The notes below the pieces were generated by a model that was given only the letters and a program-made list of their open reading frames with translations, was not told where the DNA came from and made no database searches. Both the position numbers and the translations under genes were made by a program. Shown piece after piece: positions 17,818 through 26,634 of a stretch of 64,000 bases of DNA (within the stretch, counting starts at the first letter, position 1; each line of letters opens with the position of its first letter). Origin of the DNA: Sneathiella litorea (GTDB lineage Bacteria; Pseudomonadota; Alphaproteobacteria; Sneathiellales; Sneathiellaceae); assembly GCF_009882915.1 (NCBI RefSeq), contig NZ_WTUW01000002.1, positions 320,693-384,692 on the forward strand, in the 5' to 3' direction.

Positions 17818-18855
17818 TTGGCAGTGATTGAGAGTTATCGGAATGTACGTGTCATAGCCAAAAAGACATTGGCCTTGATCGAAGAACAGGGAATTCAACC
17901 GACGCCGCATAACTATGCTATTTGGTTTGAATATTTACAGGAAACTAATCCGGATCTAACTCGGGCGCTCAATCAACTTCTGGCAAAGAACGGCAAATAT
18001 TCCGAAAACATGGGGGTTGAACTTTTCAAGCTGTTCTTTACCCGTGATAAAGAAGGACAGGTTGTCCAGGAAACTAATCATATGGTCCAGAAGTCAATGG
18101 ACAATGTGATGGGCGATCTGAAAAGAACAACAGCGGATTTTTCTTCCTACGGTAAACAGCTAAATGATTTTGCGCTCAAAGCCGAAGGAATGAACGGGCA
18201 GGATCTGCAGGATATTATCAGTGAAATTGTCTCCCAGACGAATTCGATGTCGGATAACACCTCCTCCCTCCATAAAGGTCTTGATGGTGCATCGCGCGAA
18301 ATAGCGGAACTAAAACGACGGCTCCAATATGTGCAAAGAGAAGCCTACACCGATGCCCTGACCGGCATTCCAAACCGGAAAAGTTTTGACGCAGTATTAT
18401 CCAAAGAAATAGCGACTGCGCGTGAAAACCAATCGTCCCTGTGCCTTTTGATGGCAGATATCGATCATTTCAAACAATTCAACGACCTCCACGGTCATAC
18501 ATTTGGGGATCAGGTTATCAAGCTTGTTGCCTCTACTTTGGCAAAGGGCATTGAAAAGAATGCATTAGCCGCAAGATACGGTGGGGAGGAGTTTAGTGTT
18601 ATCCTTCCCGCAACCGACCTTGCTGATGCTGTCAATCTCGCAAACGACCTGCGAATGGCCATAGCGGCAAAACGATTGATTCAAAGATCGACAAAAAAGG
18701 ACGTCGGGAAAATCACCATGTCATTCGGTGTTACCGCGTATGCACTTTCGGAAGGTCCAACCGCCTTTATCAACCGCGCTGACCAAGCGCTCTATATTGC
18801 GAAAAATTCTGGACGAAACTGTGTAAAACATCTTCAATCCAGCATCAATTTATAA
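17818..18855 (+). CDS. GGDEF-domain diguanylate cyclase
   Basis: A 345-residue soluble protein. Residues 1-150 are helical (TLALIEEQGIQPTPHNYAIW near the start), a region seen ahead of GGDEF domains in other alphaproteobacteria, with coiled-coil character at 130-175. The GGDEF domain (about 180-340) has DALTGIPNRKSFD, DIDHFKQFND and the signature ARYGGEEFSVILPA, so it is probably active in making cyclic di-GMP. The inhibitory I-site RxxD is absent: the corresponding stretch reads KNAL. The start is TTG at 17818 or GTG at 17824, with GGAG upstream. No membrane segment is present. Confidence 0.9.
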   Translation: MAVIESYRNVRVIAKKTLALIEEQGIQPTPHNYAIWFEYLQETNPDLTRALNQLLAKNGKYSENMGVELFKLFFTRDKEGQVVQETNHMVQKSMDNVMGDLKRTTADFSSYGKQLNDFALKAEGMNGQDLQDIISEIVSQTNSMSDNTSSLHKGLDGASREIAELKRRLQYVQREAYTDALTGIPNRKSFDAVLSKEIATARENQSSLCLLMADIDHFKQFNDLHGHTFGDQVIKLVASTLAKGIEKNALAARYGGEEFSVILPATDLADAVNLANDLRMAIAAKRLIQRSTKKDVGKITMSFGVTAYALSEGPTAFINRADQALYIAKNSGRNCVKHLQSSINL

Positions 18856-19016
18856 TAAACAATCCTAAACCAAACACATCTGCGGCAAAGGTGTAACGGT
18901 GTAAATTCTCTTGTCGCCTAATTTTCAAATGCGAGAGAAAATCCTGTTCTCTCCATTGCTATTCGATTAATCTTGTCCGATAAAACCCCTCAAAATAACA
19001 ATGAAGCGTGGGAACA

Positions 19017-19799
19017 ATGACATTCGCGACCATTAAACTGGATATACAGGAAGGCGTTGCCAAAATAACGCTGAACCGGCCTGACAAACTCAATTCCTTC
19101 AGTGATGAAATGCATGAAGAACTTCGTTCTATCATGCCCGTGCTCAAGGGCGATGATGTCCGTGCGATACTGATTACCGGTGAAGGCCGAGCCTTTGGGG
19201 CAGGAGCAGATCTTTCCTCAAGCAGCGCTTCCGGGGGTGTCCTTGATGCCGGGGATACGCTGGAAAAAAACTATAATCCATTGATCCTGTTTGTCCGAAC
19301 GCTCGATAAACCGGTCATTGCGGCTGTTAATGGCATTGCTGCTGGCGCGAGTATGAGCCTCGCCCTCGCCTGTGATATAGTTCTTGCGGCAAAATCCGCA
19401 TACTTCCTTCAGGCCTTCTGTCATATCGGGCTGGTGCCTGATGCGGGCAGCACCTACTTTCTGCCGCGCCTGGTCGGGTCCGGTAAAGCCATGGGCCTTG
19501 CCATGCTAGGTGACAAGCTTCCCGCAGAAGAAGCTGAAAAAATGGGGCTGATCTGGAAAACATATGAAGATAACGACCTGATGCCCGCTGCAGAGGCCCT
19601 CGCAGCGAAGTTGTCATCGGGCCCGACAAAGGGCTATGCCTACATCAAGCAGGCGATGAATGCCAGCCTTGGAAATGACCTGGAAACCCAGTTAAAAGTG
19701 GAAAGGGATCTTCAGCAGAAGGCAAGCGGAACGGAAGACTTTATAGAAGGTGTCTCTGCTTTTCTTGGCAAGCGGAAAGCAAATTTTAAAGGCCGATAA
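19017..19799 (+). CDS. Enoyl-CoA hydratase/isomerase family protein (PaaG-like)
   Basis: A crotonase-fold protein of 260 residues: KITLNRPDKLNSFSDEMHEE, the oxyanion loop GRAFGAGADLSSSS, IAAVNGIAAGASMSLALACD and LVPDAGSTYFLPRLVG. GLVPDAGSTYFLPR with Asp is typical of PaaG (ring 1,2-epoxyphenylacetyl-CoA isomerase), and the following thioesterase and thiolase genes match the paa order. The ring epoxidase genes (paaABCDE) are not in this window, so a role in general beta-oxidation is possible. The start at 19017 (or GTG 19008) is uncertain by three codons. Confidence 0.88.
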   Translation: MTFATIKLDIQEGVAKITLNRPDKLNSFSDEMHEELRSIMPVLKGDDVRAILITGEGRAFGAGADLSSSSASGGVLDAGDTLEKNYNPLILFVRTLDKPVIAAVNGIAAGASMSLALACDIVLAAKSAYFLQAFCHIGLVPDAGSTYFLPRLVGSGKAMGLAMLGDKLPAEEAEKMGLIWKTYEDNDLMPAAEALAAKLSSGPTKGYAYIKQAMNASLGNDLETQLKVERDLQQKASGTEDFIEGVSAFLGKRKANFKGR

Positions 19800-19800
19800 C

Positions 19801-20265
19801 ATGTCCGGGAACGAGAGCGTCAGCGCTGAGGGTATCGCAAGAACGGTTGGGGAAACCATGTACCGCAAGGATACTGCGGCACAACATCTCGGTATTGCCT
19901 TGAAAGAAATCGGCCCCGGCCGTGCTGTCATGACCATGCGGGTTCTGGATTACATGTTAAATGGTCATCGTATCTGCCATGGCGGCTATGTTTTTACACT
20001 TGCTGATACCGCTTTCGCCTATGCCTGCAATAGTTATAATCAGAACACAGTCGCGCAGGCGGCCCAGATCAACTTTATTCAGGCTGTTCCGGAGAATGCC
20101 TTTTTGACTGCCACCGCAGTTGAAATGACAAGAACCGATCGGACGGGCCTGTATGATATTACCGTTCAAGATAAGAGCGGAAAAACCGTCGCCCTTTTTC
20201 GCGGCAATTCACATACCATCAAGGGACAGATGATCCCGGGACTTAATGAAAGAAAAGAAAAATGA
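19801..20265 (+). CDS. paaI: PaaI-type hydroxyphenylacetyl-CoA thioesterase
   Basis: A 154-residue hotdog thioesterase. MLNGHRICHGGYVFTLADTAFAYACN holds the PaaI motif (HGG followed by the Asp of LADTAF), with QAAQINFIQAVPENAFLTA after it. In the phenylacetate pathway PaaI removes dead-end hydroxyacyl-CoAs. Its start lies directly after the PaaG-like stop and its last bases overlap the thiolase start, so the three genes form one operon. Confidence 0.9.
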   Translation: MSGNESVSAEGIARTVGETMYRKDTAAQHLGIALKEIGPGRAVMTMRVLDYMLNGHRICHGGYVFTLADTAFAYACNSYNQNTVAQAAQINFIQAVPENAFLTATAVEMTRTDRTGLYDITVQDKSGKTVALFRGNSHTIKGQMIPGLNERKEK

Positions 20266-21464
20266 AGAACGCTTATATCTGTGACGCAATTCGGACACCG
20301 ATTGGACGCTATGGCGGCAGCTTGTCCGCTGTGCGTACAGACGATCTCGGCGCCATTCCAATCAAGGCATTGATGGATCGTAATCCCTCCGTCAATTGGG
20401 AAAAGGTCGATGATGTCATATACGGCAATGCCAATCAGGCCGGCGAAGATAACCGCAATGTTGCCCGGATGAGCGCCCTGCTCGCAGGCCTGCCAGAAAG
20501 TGTCGGTGGCGCCACAATCAACCGCCTCTGCGGCTCCGGCATGGACGCCACGGCAACGATCGCCCGCCAGATTATGACCGGCGAAGCTAATCTAGGCATT
20601 TCCGGCGGCGTAGAAAGCATGAGCCGTGCACCGTTTGTCATGGGCAAGGCAACGACGCCTTTCTCGCGCAATGCCGAAATTTTCGATACCACTATCGGCT
20701 GGCGCTTCGTCAACAAGAAGATGAAGGATCAGTACGGCATCGATTCCATGCCCGAAACGGCAGAAAATGTCGCGGAGGATTATCAGATCCGGCGCGAGGA
20801 TCAGGATCTGTTTGCACTCCGCAGTCAGGAAAAGGCAGCGGCGGCAAAGGCGAATGGTTCCTTTAACGATGAGATCATTCCGGTCCAAATTCCGCAGCGC
20901 AAGGGCGACCCGATCATTGTCGACAAGGACGAACATCCCCGCGCAACGAGCATCGAAAAACTCGCGGGCCTTAAGGCTCCGTTCCGGGCAGGCGGCTCCG
21001 TCACCGCGGGCAATGCTTCCGGTGTCAATGATGGCGCCTGCGCCATCCTGCTCGCCTCCGATGAGGCCATAGAGGAATATGGCCTGACAGCGAAGGCCCG
21101 TATTCTGGGCGCAGCCACAGCCGGCGTACCTCCGCGGATCATGGGGATCGGCCCTGCCCCGGCCAGTCAGAAGCTGCTGTCTCGTCTCGGGCTCACCATG
21201 GATGACATGGATGTGATTGAACTCAACGAGGCTTTTGCCGCACAGGGCCTCGCCGTCATGCGCGAGCTGGGCCTGAAAGATGATGACCCCCGCGTTAATC
21301 CGCTGGGCGGCGCGATAGCGCTTGGCCATCCACTCGGCATGTCCGGTGCACGACTGCTGACAACGGCAATGTATCAGCTGCACCGCACCGGCGGACGCTA
21401 TGCGCTTTGCACCATGTGCATCGGTGTTGGCCAAGGGATCGCCACTGTCATCGAGAGAGTCTGA
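20262..21464 (+). CDS. paaJ: 3-oxoadipyl-CoA / acetyl-CoA acyltransferase (PaaJ/PcaF-like thiolase)
   Basis: A 400-residue degradative thiolase. The nucleophile Cys lies in [18 protein letters not shown], then [52 protein letters not shown] (His) and [11 protein letters not shown] (second Cys). The length and [11 protein letters not shown] are typical of 3-oxoadipyl-CoA thiolases PcaF and PaaJ, which release acetyl-CoA and succinyl-CoA at the end of aromatic degradation. The paa neighbours favour PaaJ. It overlaps paaI by 4 bases and is followed 16 bases on by a broken paaK. Confidence 0.88.
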   Translation: MKNAYICDAIRTPIGRYGGSLSAVRTDDLGAIPIKALMDRNPSVNWEKVDDVIYGNANQAGEDNRNVARMSALLAGLPESVGGATINRLCGSGMDATATIARQIMTGEANLGISGGVESMSRAPFVMGKATTPFSRNAEIFDTTIGWRFVNKKMKDQYGIDSMPETAENVAEDYQIRREDQDLFALRSQEKAAAAKANGSFNDEIIPVQIPQRKGDPIIVDKDEHPRATSIEKLAGLKAPFRAGGSVTAGNASGVNDGACAILLASDEAIEEYGLTAKARILGAATAGVPPRIMGIGPAPASQKLLSRLGLTMDDMDVIELNEAFAAQGLAVMRELGLKDDDPRVNPLGGAIALGHPLGMSGARLLTTAMYQLHRTGGRYALCTMCIGVGQGIATVIERV

Positions 21465-21480
21465 AGACTATGAGGGCGGC

Positions 21481-21861
21481 ATGCGTCTGAACCCACCGTC
21501 GAGGGACGAGCTTGATCCGATCGAGATTGCCAGCAAGGATGAAATCTCGGCGCTGCAGCTGGATTGGCTCAAATGGAGTTTGACGCATGCCTACCAGAAT
21601 GTTCCGTTCTTTCGGAAGCGGTTCAATGCCGTCGGTGTTCATCCCGATGAACTAAAATTCCTTGAGAATCTGGCGAAGATCCCCTTTTTCAAAGAACAAG
21701 ATCTCAGGGATAATTACCCCTTCAGCACGACCACCCGGGCGATGGTTGTCGGCTATAACGCCGATAATAATATATGCGGACCCGGATCGGTCGCGCTGTC
21801 ACCCGACACAGAAAAACGGGCCATTGCCCCCCAGAAGAATATAAAACGGACAGTGTGGTGA
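21481..21861 (+). pseudogene. paaK: Truncated phenylacetate-CoA ligase remnant
   Basis: The 126 codons from the ATG at 21481 begin like PaaK: IEIASKDEISALQLDWLKWS, then AYQNVPFFRKRF, AVGVHPDELKFLENLAKIPF and LRDNYPF. At that point the normal stretch up to the AMP-binding SSGTTGKP motif is missing and the frame continues STTTRAMVVGYNADNN, which resembles the end of that motif plus VVGY. PaaK-like sequence then ends, and unrelated codons lead to a stop at 21861. Intact PaaK has about 430 residues with the adenylation and C-terminal domains, all lost here. This is a gene relic in the paa cluster; it cannot make an active ligase. Confidence 0.8.
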
Positions 21862-22556
21862 CGGGATTTCAGGGTTTTCCAAAAGAGTTTTTGCGTTTTT
21901 ATGCTGAGCTGATTGAGAATAATAATCGCGACTGGTTCGGACGAAACAAACAGCGTTATAAAGACGTGGTCGTCTATCCAATGTGCGATTTTATTGAAGC
22001 AATAGCCCCGCGGCTCGAAGCCATTGCACCGACATATATCGCCGACCCGCGCCCAAACGGCGGCTCCATGTTCAGGATTTACCGCGACGTGCGGTTCTCC
22101 CGAGATCCAAAACCTTATAAGGAACATGCCGCGTGCCAATTTCGCCATCAGGCAGGCAGAGATGCTCATGCGCCGGGTTTCTATGTCCATCTTGCCCTTG
22201 ATGGCGTGCGCTTTGGCGGCGGAATCTATCTCCCTCCTGCTCCCATCCTCACAAAAATCCGCCATGCTATTGACGAGAAAAGCGCGGACTGGAACGCCAT
22301 TAAGAACGATCCCGATTTCCGCAAAACCTTTCCTGATGGAATAAGGGGGGACGGCCTTAAACGCGCACCGAAGGGCTTTCCCATTGATCATCCTGAAATC
22401 GAGGATCTGCGACGTAAAACCCTCTTCGTAATGAAGCCGCTGCTAACCGTCGAAGGGATTACGAAACCCGATTTCATCGACGAAGTGGAGGACGCATTTC
22501 AAAAAGCGACACCATTCATGCGCTTCCTGACCAATGCCGTTGACCTTCCATTCTAG
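21858..22556 (+). CDS. DUF2461/TIGR02453 family protein
   Basis: A protein of about 232 residues: TGFQGFPKEFLRFYAELIENN, RDWFGRNKQRYKDVV, the conserved GGSMFRIYRDVRFSRDPKPYK, GFYVHLALDGVRFGGGIY and GDGLKRAPKGFPIDHPEI. This matches DUF2461, a widespread cytoplasmic family of unknown function. The start is unclear: GTG at 21855 or 21858 fits the family start and overlaps the paaK relic stop, while an ATG at 21774 adds unrelated residues. The family gives no functional clue. Confidence 0.85.
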   Translation: MTGFQGFPKEFLRFYAELIENNNRDWFGRNKQRYKDVVVYPMCDFIEAIAPRLEAIAPTYIADPRPNGGSMFRIYRDVRFSRDPKPYKEHAACQFRHQAGRDAHAPGFYVHLALDGVRFGGGIYLPPAPILTKIRHAIDEKSADWNAIKNDPDFRKTFPDGIRGDGLKRAPKGFPIDHPEIEDLRRKTLFVMKPLLTVEGITKPDFIDEVEDAFQKATPFMRFLTNAVDLPF

Positions 22557-22655
22557 CTGCAGTTTTGGGCACTGTAGCTGTTAACCATCCTTTAAGACAA
22601 TTTAACTAAAATTGGGATCAAGATAACAAACCGGCACCGCTTGAGGATTACGGCC

Positions 22656-22880
22656 ATGATGAATACCATTGAACTAAACCCGGATACGACAATCGATCTC
22701 TACAGCACGGCCCATAACCTGATTGTCCATCAGGGAGAAAACGCCATTGAAATGCTATGCGCCGAAGCGGAAGCATTGCGCCAGAATGAACAGTCTGAAG
22801 AAGATCTTTTTGCCTGTATCGAACTGATGCGCGTCGTGAATGAACTCATCGACATGGAAACCGCGGGCCCTATACATTAA
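22656..22880 (+). CDS. Small acidic protein of unknown function
   Basis: 74 residues from the tandem ATG at 22656/22659, with GAGGAT upstream. It is acidic and helical (NAIEMLCAEAEALRQNEQSE, then LFACIELMRVVNELID), with no membrane segment and no motif I recognise. A strong terminator follows 22 bases after the stop, which supports it as a real, separately expressed gene. Confidence 0.6.
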   Translation: MMNTIELNPDTTIDLYSTAHNLIVHQGENAIEMLCAEAEALRQNEQSEEDLFACIELMRVVNELIDMETAGPIH

Positions 22881-22902
22881 ACGCTTTTGCGACAGGAAGT
22901 AA

Positions 22903-22931
22903 AAAAGGCGGCACTTAAAATGCCGCCTTTT
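22903..22931. terminator. Bidirectional terminator
   Basis: AAAAGGCGGCA and TGCCGCCTTTT form a perfect 11-bp stem around CTTAAAA, with T runs on both strands. It serves the small acidic gene and the convergent alcohol dehydrogenase gene. Confidence 0.92.
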
Positions 22932-22951
22932 CTGTTTATATGTAATAGCTG

Positions 22952-24001
22952 TCAGCTTTGCAGCACCACCCGGCCAACGATCTTGCCGGCGCGAAGATCT
23001 TCAAGGGTGTTATAGGCCTCCTTCATCGGGCGCGGTGTGATGGAAAGTTCGTTAAGCTTGCCGGCTCTGGCAAGCTCCATTAACTCCCGCATTTCCTGAA
23101 GGTTTCCAACATAGCTTCCCTCAACCGAGATCGCCTTGATCGGGAACATGGGAAGAGGCAAGGTAAAGCCACCGCCGAAGAGACCCACGATCACCAGCTT
23201 GCCACCTTTAGCGAGTACTTTCACACCGAAGGCCGCACTACTTTCCGCTCCGACGAAATCAATGGTCGCATTCACGCCGCCGCCGGTCATTCCCATAAAG
23301 CTCTTAAACGCCGCTGGGTCAGAAGGATCAATCGCGTCAACGGCGCCTGCTTTTATTCCGGCTTCCCGTTTTTCGGGATCGATATCGGCAACATAGATTT
23401 CGGCATCCGTCACGGACTTGGCAATAGCCATCGCAGCCAAACCAACACCGCCCGCCCCGATGATCAGGAGTTTTCCGCCATCGGCGCGTGACTTAACCTT
23501 TTGGAGAGCGCTATAGGCCGTGAGTCCGGAACAGGTATAGGTGCAGGCCAGCTCTTTCGACAAGTTGCCATAGTCCAGAAGATACCTTGAATGAGGCACC
23601 AGCAAGGTATCCGAATAGCCACCAGGAACATCAACGCCGAGCTGACGCGGGCGATTGCAGAGCTGTTCCTCTCCCGATTTACAGATCGCGCATTCTCCGC
23701 ACCCGATCCAGGGATAGACTACCCGCTTGTCGCCAACCTTCACGTCGGTGACATTCTCGCCGACGGCTGTGACAGTCCCAACGATTTCATGACCAAGGGT
23801 ATGCGGCAAATCCCGCCCGCCCCGAATATCGAGTTTCTTTCCATTGCCAAGATCAAAATGACCTTCCCAAATATGAATGTCGCTATGGCAGACACCGCAG
23901 GCAGTGACATCCATTAGCACTTCATCACCGCTCGCGGTTGGCGCCTCGCTGGTGTTTTCCACCAGCGGGGCTCCATATTCCTCAAATTGATAACTTTTCA
24001 T
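22952..24001 (-). CDS. Zinc-dependent alcohol dehydrogenase
   Basis: A 349-residue medium-chain dehydrogenase. Catalytic zinc ligands are Cys38 in CGVCHSDIHIWEGH and the His of HTLGHEIVGTV; structural zinc cysteines lie in GCGECAICKSGEEQLC; the NAD-binding Rossmann motif is IIGAGGVGLAAMAIAK with acidic ADIDP behind it, which favours NAD over NADP. It oxidises an alcohol to an aldehyde. The aldehyde dehydrogenase gene lies 30 bases upstream on the same strand, so the pair probably carries out alcohol to acid conversion. The substrate is unknown. Confidence 0.93.
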   Translation of the reverse strand: MKSYQFEEYGAPLVENTSEAPTASGDEVLMDVTACGVCHSDIHIWEGHFDLGNGKKLDIRGGRDLPHTLGHEIVGTVTAVGENVTDVKVGDKRVVYPWIGCGECAICKSGEEQLCNRPRQLGVDVPGGYSDTLLVPHSRYLLDYGNLSKELACTYTCSGLTAYSALQKVKSRADGGKLLIIGAGGVGLAAMAIAKSVTDAEIYVADIDPEKREAGIKAGAVDAIDPSDPAAFKSFMGMTGGGVNATIDFVGAESSAAFGVKVLAKGGKLVIVGLFGGGFTLPLPMFPIKAISVEGSYVGNLQEMRELMELARAGKLNELSITPRPMKEAYNTLEDLRAGKIVGRVVLQS

Positions 24002-24031
24002 TATTCACTCCCATTTTCCTATACTCAAAGA

Positions 24032-25537
24032 TCACGCGATGTTGATCCATGTCGTTTTCAGCTGAGTATATTTTTCGAGAGCATGAAGGGACCGGTCCCG
24101 ACCATTACCAGACTGCTTATAGCCCCCAAATGGCGTGGACATATCGACATCATCATAGGTGTTGACCCAGACTGTGCCGGCGCGGAGTGATTGCGCAAGC
24201 TGATGCGCCTTGGAAATATCCCGTGTCCAGACTGACGCCGCCAGGCCATAGATGGTATCGTTGGCAATCTTGACCCCCTCTTCCATGTCCTTGAAGGTGA
24301 TCGTGCTGACAACCGGGCCAAAAATTTCCTCTTGGGCGATCGTCATATCATTGGAGACATTGTCAAAAATGGTTGGCTCGATATAAAAGCCGCCAGTTTC
24401 CTGCATCACCTGCTTACCACCAAAATGCAGTTTTGCGCCTTCTTCCTGGCCTTTATTGATGTAGCCCATGACACGCTCTGTTTGGGCTTTATCCACCATG
24501 GCACCAATAACTGTTTTCGCTTCCAAAGGATCGCCTGGCTGCAAGGTCGCCGCGACGCCGGCAATTTTCTCAACCAGTTCGTCCTTGATGCTGTCTTGCA
24601 CTATCACGCGAGACGCTGCGGTACAAACTTCACCCTGGTTAAAGAAGACGCCCATGGCGATTTTCTTCGCTGCGAGATCAAGATCAGCATCCGCCATCAC
24701 AAGGCTCGGGCTTTTACCACCGCACTCAAGACCGACAGCCTTCAGATTGCTCTCTCCAGAATAACGCATGAACAGCTTGCCAACTTCGGTCGAGCCAGTG
24801 AAGGCCAGCGCATCCACGTCCATATGCCGGCCCAGAGCTTGACCTGCAGTTTCCCCGAAACCGGGAAGGACATTGAAGACGCCTTCCGGAATACCGGCCT
24901 CAATCGCGAGTTCAGCAACACGCAACGCGGTAAGCGGCGACTGTTCAGCCGGCTTCACGATAACGCTGTTACCCGCCGCAAGCGCCGGCGCGAATTTCCA
25001 GGCACCCATCAACAGCGGGAAATTCCAGGGAACGACGCAGGCCACAACACCAATTGGCTCGCGGGTGATCATGGCAATGGAGCGGCGACGATCTGTTGGG
25101 GCAATTTCATCATAGACTTTGTCAATCGCCTCTGCATACCAGGAAATACTACCTGCAGAACCCGGAATATCAACGGCTCCCGCCCATTTAACAGGTTTGC
25201 CCATATCAAGGCATTCCAGCAGTGCCAGTTCATCCTTGTTCTTCATGATCAGACCGGCAAATTTTTGCAAGACGGCTTTGCGCTTTGCCGGCGCGGCGCG
25301 GGACCAAGCGCCGGACTCAAAAGCTGCACGTGCAGCTGCCACAGCCCGGTTCACGTCCTCAACATCACAGGAAGCAACTTGTGTAAGAACGCGGCCATCA
25401 ACGGGGCTGACGCAATCGAAGGTTTTTCCGGAGGCGGCGTCAACATATTGACCATTGATAAAGGCCTTATTGCGGATTGAAATCTGGCTTTCCAGTTTTT
25501 GCCAGTCTTCACGTGTAGGGGCAGATGCTGCGGACAT
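24032..25537 (-). CDS. NAD(P)-dependent aldehyde dehydrogenase (PuuC-like)
   Basis: A 501-residue aldehyde dehydrogenase: VVPWNFPLLMGAWKFAPALA, VNVLPG-type loop VFNVLPGFGETAGQ, FTGSTEVGKLFM, general base Glu in LECGGKSPSLV and the catalytic Cys in FFNQGEVCTAASR. The closing part PFGGYKQSGNGRDRSLHALE is typical of the PuuC/gamma-glutamyl-aminobutyraldehyde and related aminoaldehyde dehydrogenases. It is the first gene of the pair with the alcohol dehydrogenase and divergent from a LysR gene. Confidence 0.92.
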   Translation of the reverse strand: MSAASAPTREDWQKLESQISIRNKAFINGQYVDAASGKTFDCVSPVDGRVLTQVASCDVEDVNRAVAAARAAFESGAWSRAAPAKRKAVLQKFAGLIMKNKDELALLECLDMGKPVKWAGAVDIPGSAGSISWYAEAIDKVYDEIAPTDRRRSIAMITREPIGVVACVVPWNFPLLMGAWKFAPALAAGNSVIVKPAEQSPLTALRVAELAIEAGIPEGVFNVLPGFGETAGQALGRHMDVDALAFTGSTEVGKLFMRYSGESNLKAVGLECGGKSPSLVMADADLDLAAKKIAMGVFFNQGEVCTAASRVIVQDSIKDELVEKIAGVAATLQPGDPLEAKTVIGAMVDKAQTERVMGYINKGQEEGAKLHFGGKQVMQETGGFYIEPTIFDNVSNDMTIAQEEIFGPVVSTITFKDMEEGVKIANDTIYGLAASVWTRDISKAHQLAQSLRAGTVWVNTYDDVDMSTPFGGYKQSGNGRDRSLHALEKYTQLKTTWINIA

Positions 25538-25578
25538 ACTTTTTCCTCTTTGATTTTATTGATGTCGGACATGAAATA

Positions 25579-25595
25579 ATGCTGGCAAGCAGCAT
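25579..25595. promoter_or_regulatory. Dyad between aldehyde dehydrogenase and lysR genes
   Basis: ATGCTG-GCAAG-CAGCAT is a perfect 6-bp inverted repeat with a 5-base spacer. It lies about 42 bases upstream of the dehydrogenase start and 134 bases from the LysR start, a position suited to LysR control of the divergent operon. It does not fit a strict T-N11-A. Confidence 0.4.
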
Positions 25596-25728
25596 ACCTA
25601 ATGCCCTGCCGTCACGAAAGGGTTTGTTTTCTCAACGGGTAAATTTTTATCCAAATGCACCTGACATGAGAATTAGCCTATTGTATAAAGTACTTTACTT
25701 GAACCAATTACTCTCATTAGGAAAAAAT

Positions 25729-26634
25729 ATGGTGCCGGGAAATATCAATCTGACCCAGCTTCAGACGTTCCTATGGGTTGCCTCTTTACGTAGCTTTCGT
25801 AAAACTGCCGCGAAAATGAACACCACACAACCGGCAATCTCAGCCCGTGTGGCCCGACTTGAAGAAACGTTGGGTGTCCGGCTATTCGAACGCGATACAA
25901 GCCTCATCCGTTTGACCGCCAAAGGTCTGGAGCTTCTCCCCTATGCGGAAAAGCTTCTGCGCACGTCAGCGCAACTCGTTGATCGGATCGGCAATTCCGA
26001 GGAGTTTGCGGGCGTATTGCGTCTGGGTGTATCTGAAGTGATTGTCCATACTTGGCTACCGACATATATTTCAAGCCTGAACCGGAACTATCCCGCTATC
26101 GAATTGGACATCGTGATCGACAACACGATCTATCTCAGCAAGGAACTTACCGAAAAATCACTCGATTTCGCTTTTTTGATGGGTCCAATATCTGACTTCC
26201 AGATTGAGAATCATGACTTGATTGAGTTCGAGCTTATCTGGGTCGCAGCGCCCTCACTTAACGTCAATACCGGGCGGATCCTTTCCCTTAATGAACTTGC
26301 CGAAAATCCATTAATAACCTTTGCCCGAAATACGCGGCTCTTTGCAGATCTTACCCGGCAACTGCGTAAAGGGGCGGACTTCCCGGCGCGGATTTTCCCC
26401 TCCAGCTCCCTGGCGGCAATTCTTAAAATGGCAATTGATGGAATTGGTATCGCGACATTACCGCGCAAGTTTGTCCAGCCGGAACTTAAAAGCGGAACTT
26501 TACAGGAAATCGCCTGTGAATGGCGCCCGACTAAACTTAAGTTCACGGCCTCTTACCCCACAACTCCCTATAATCCAGTGACGGAAAAGCTTGTCGACCA
26601 CGCACTCGACGTCATCAGAGAGTATCAAAGGTAG
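25729..26634 (+). CDS. LysR family transcriptional regulator
   Basis: A 301-residue LysR protein. The winged helix-turn-helix is at residues 5-65 (LTQLQTFLWVASLRSFRKTA, then NTTQPAISARVARLEETLG, VRLFERDT), followed by the type 2 periplasmic-binding-like effector domain. I chose the ATG at 25729 (AGGA upstream); the frame is open for 68 more codons but that part has no family similarity and overlaps the dehydrogenase gene. Being divergent from the aldehyde/alcohol dehydrogenase operon, it is the likely regulator of that operon. Confidence 0.92.
   Translation: MVPGNINLTQLQTFLWVASLRSFRKTAAKMNTTQPAISARVARLEETLGVRLFERDTSLIRLTAKGLELLPYAEKLLRTSAQLVDRIGNSEEFAGVLRLGVSEVIVHTWLPTYISSLNRNYPAIELDIVIDNTIYLSKELTEKSLDFAFLMGPISDFQIENHDLIEFELIWVAAPSLNVNTGRILSLNELAENPLITFARNTRLFADLTRQLRKGADFPARIFPSSSLAAILKMAIDGIGIATLPRKFVQPELKSGTLQEIACEWRPTKLKFTASYPTTPYNPVTEKLVDHALDVIREYQR

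Noticed and set aside
20592-21434. 280-codon open frame on the minus strand
   Set aside because: Antisense shadow of the thiolase gene, with no recognisable motif.
19017-21861. Working phenylacetate degradation pathway
   Set aside because: paaK is truncated and paaABCDE, paaZ and paaF are not in the window; only crotonase, thioesterase and thiolase remain.
24332-25480. 382-codon open frame on the plus strand
   Set aside because: It lies fully antisense to the aldehyde dehydrogenase gene, whose motifs are intact; the translated sequence has no domain and unusual composition (Cys, His and Arg rich).
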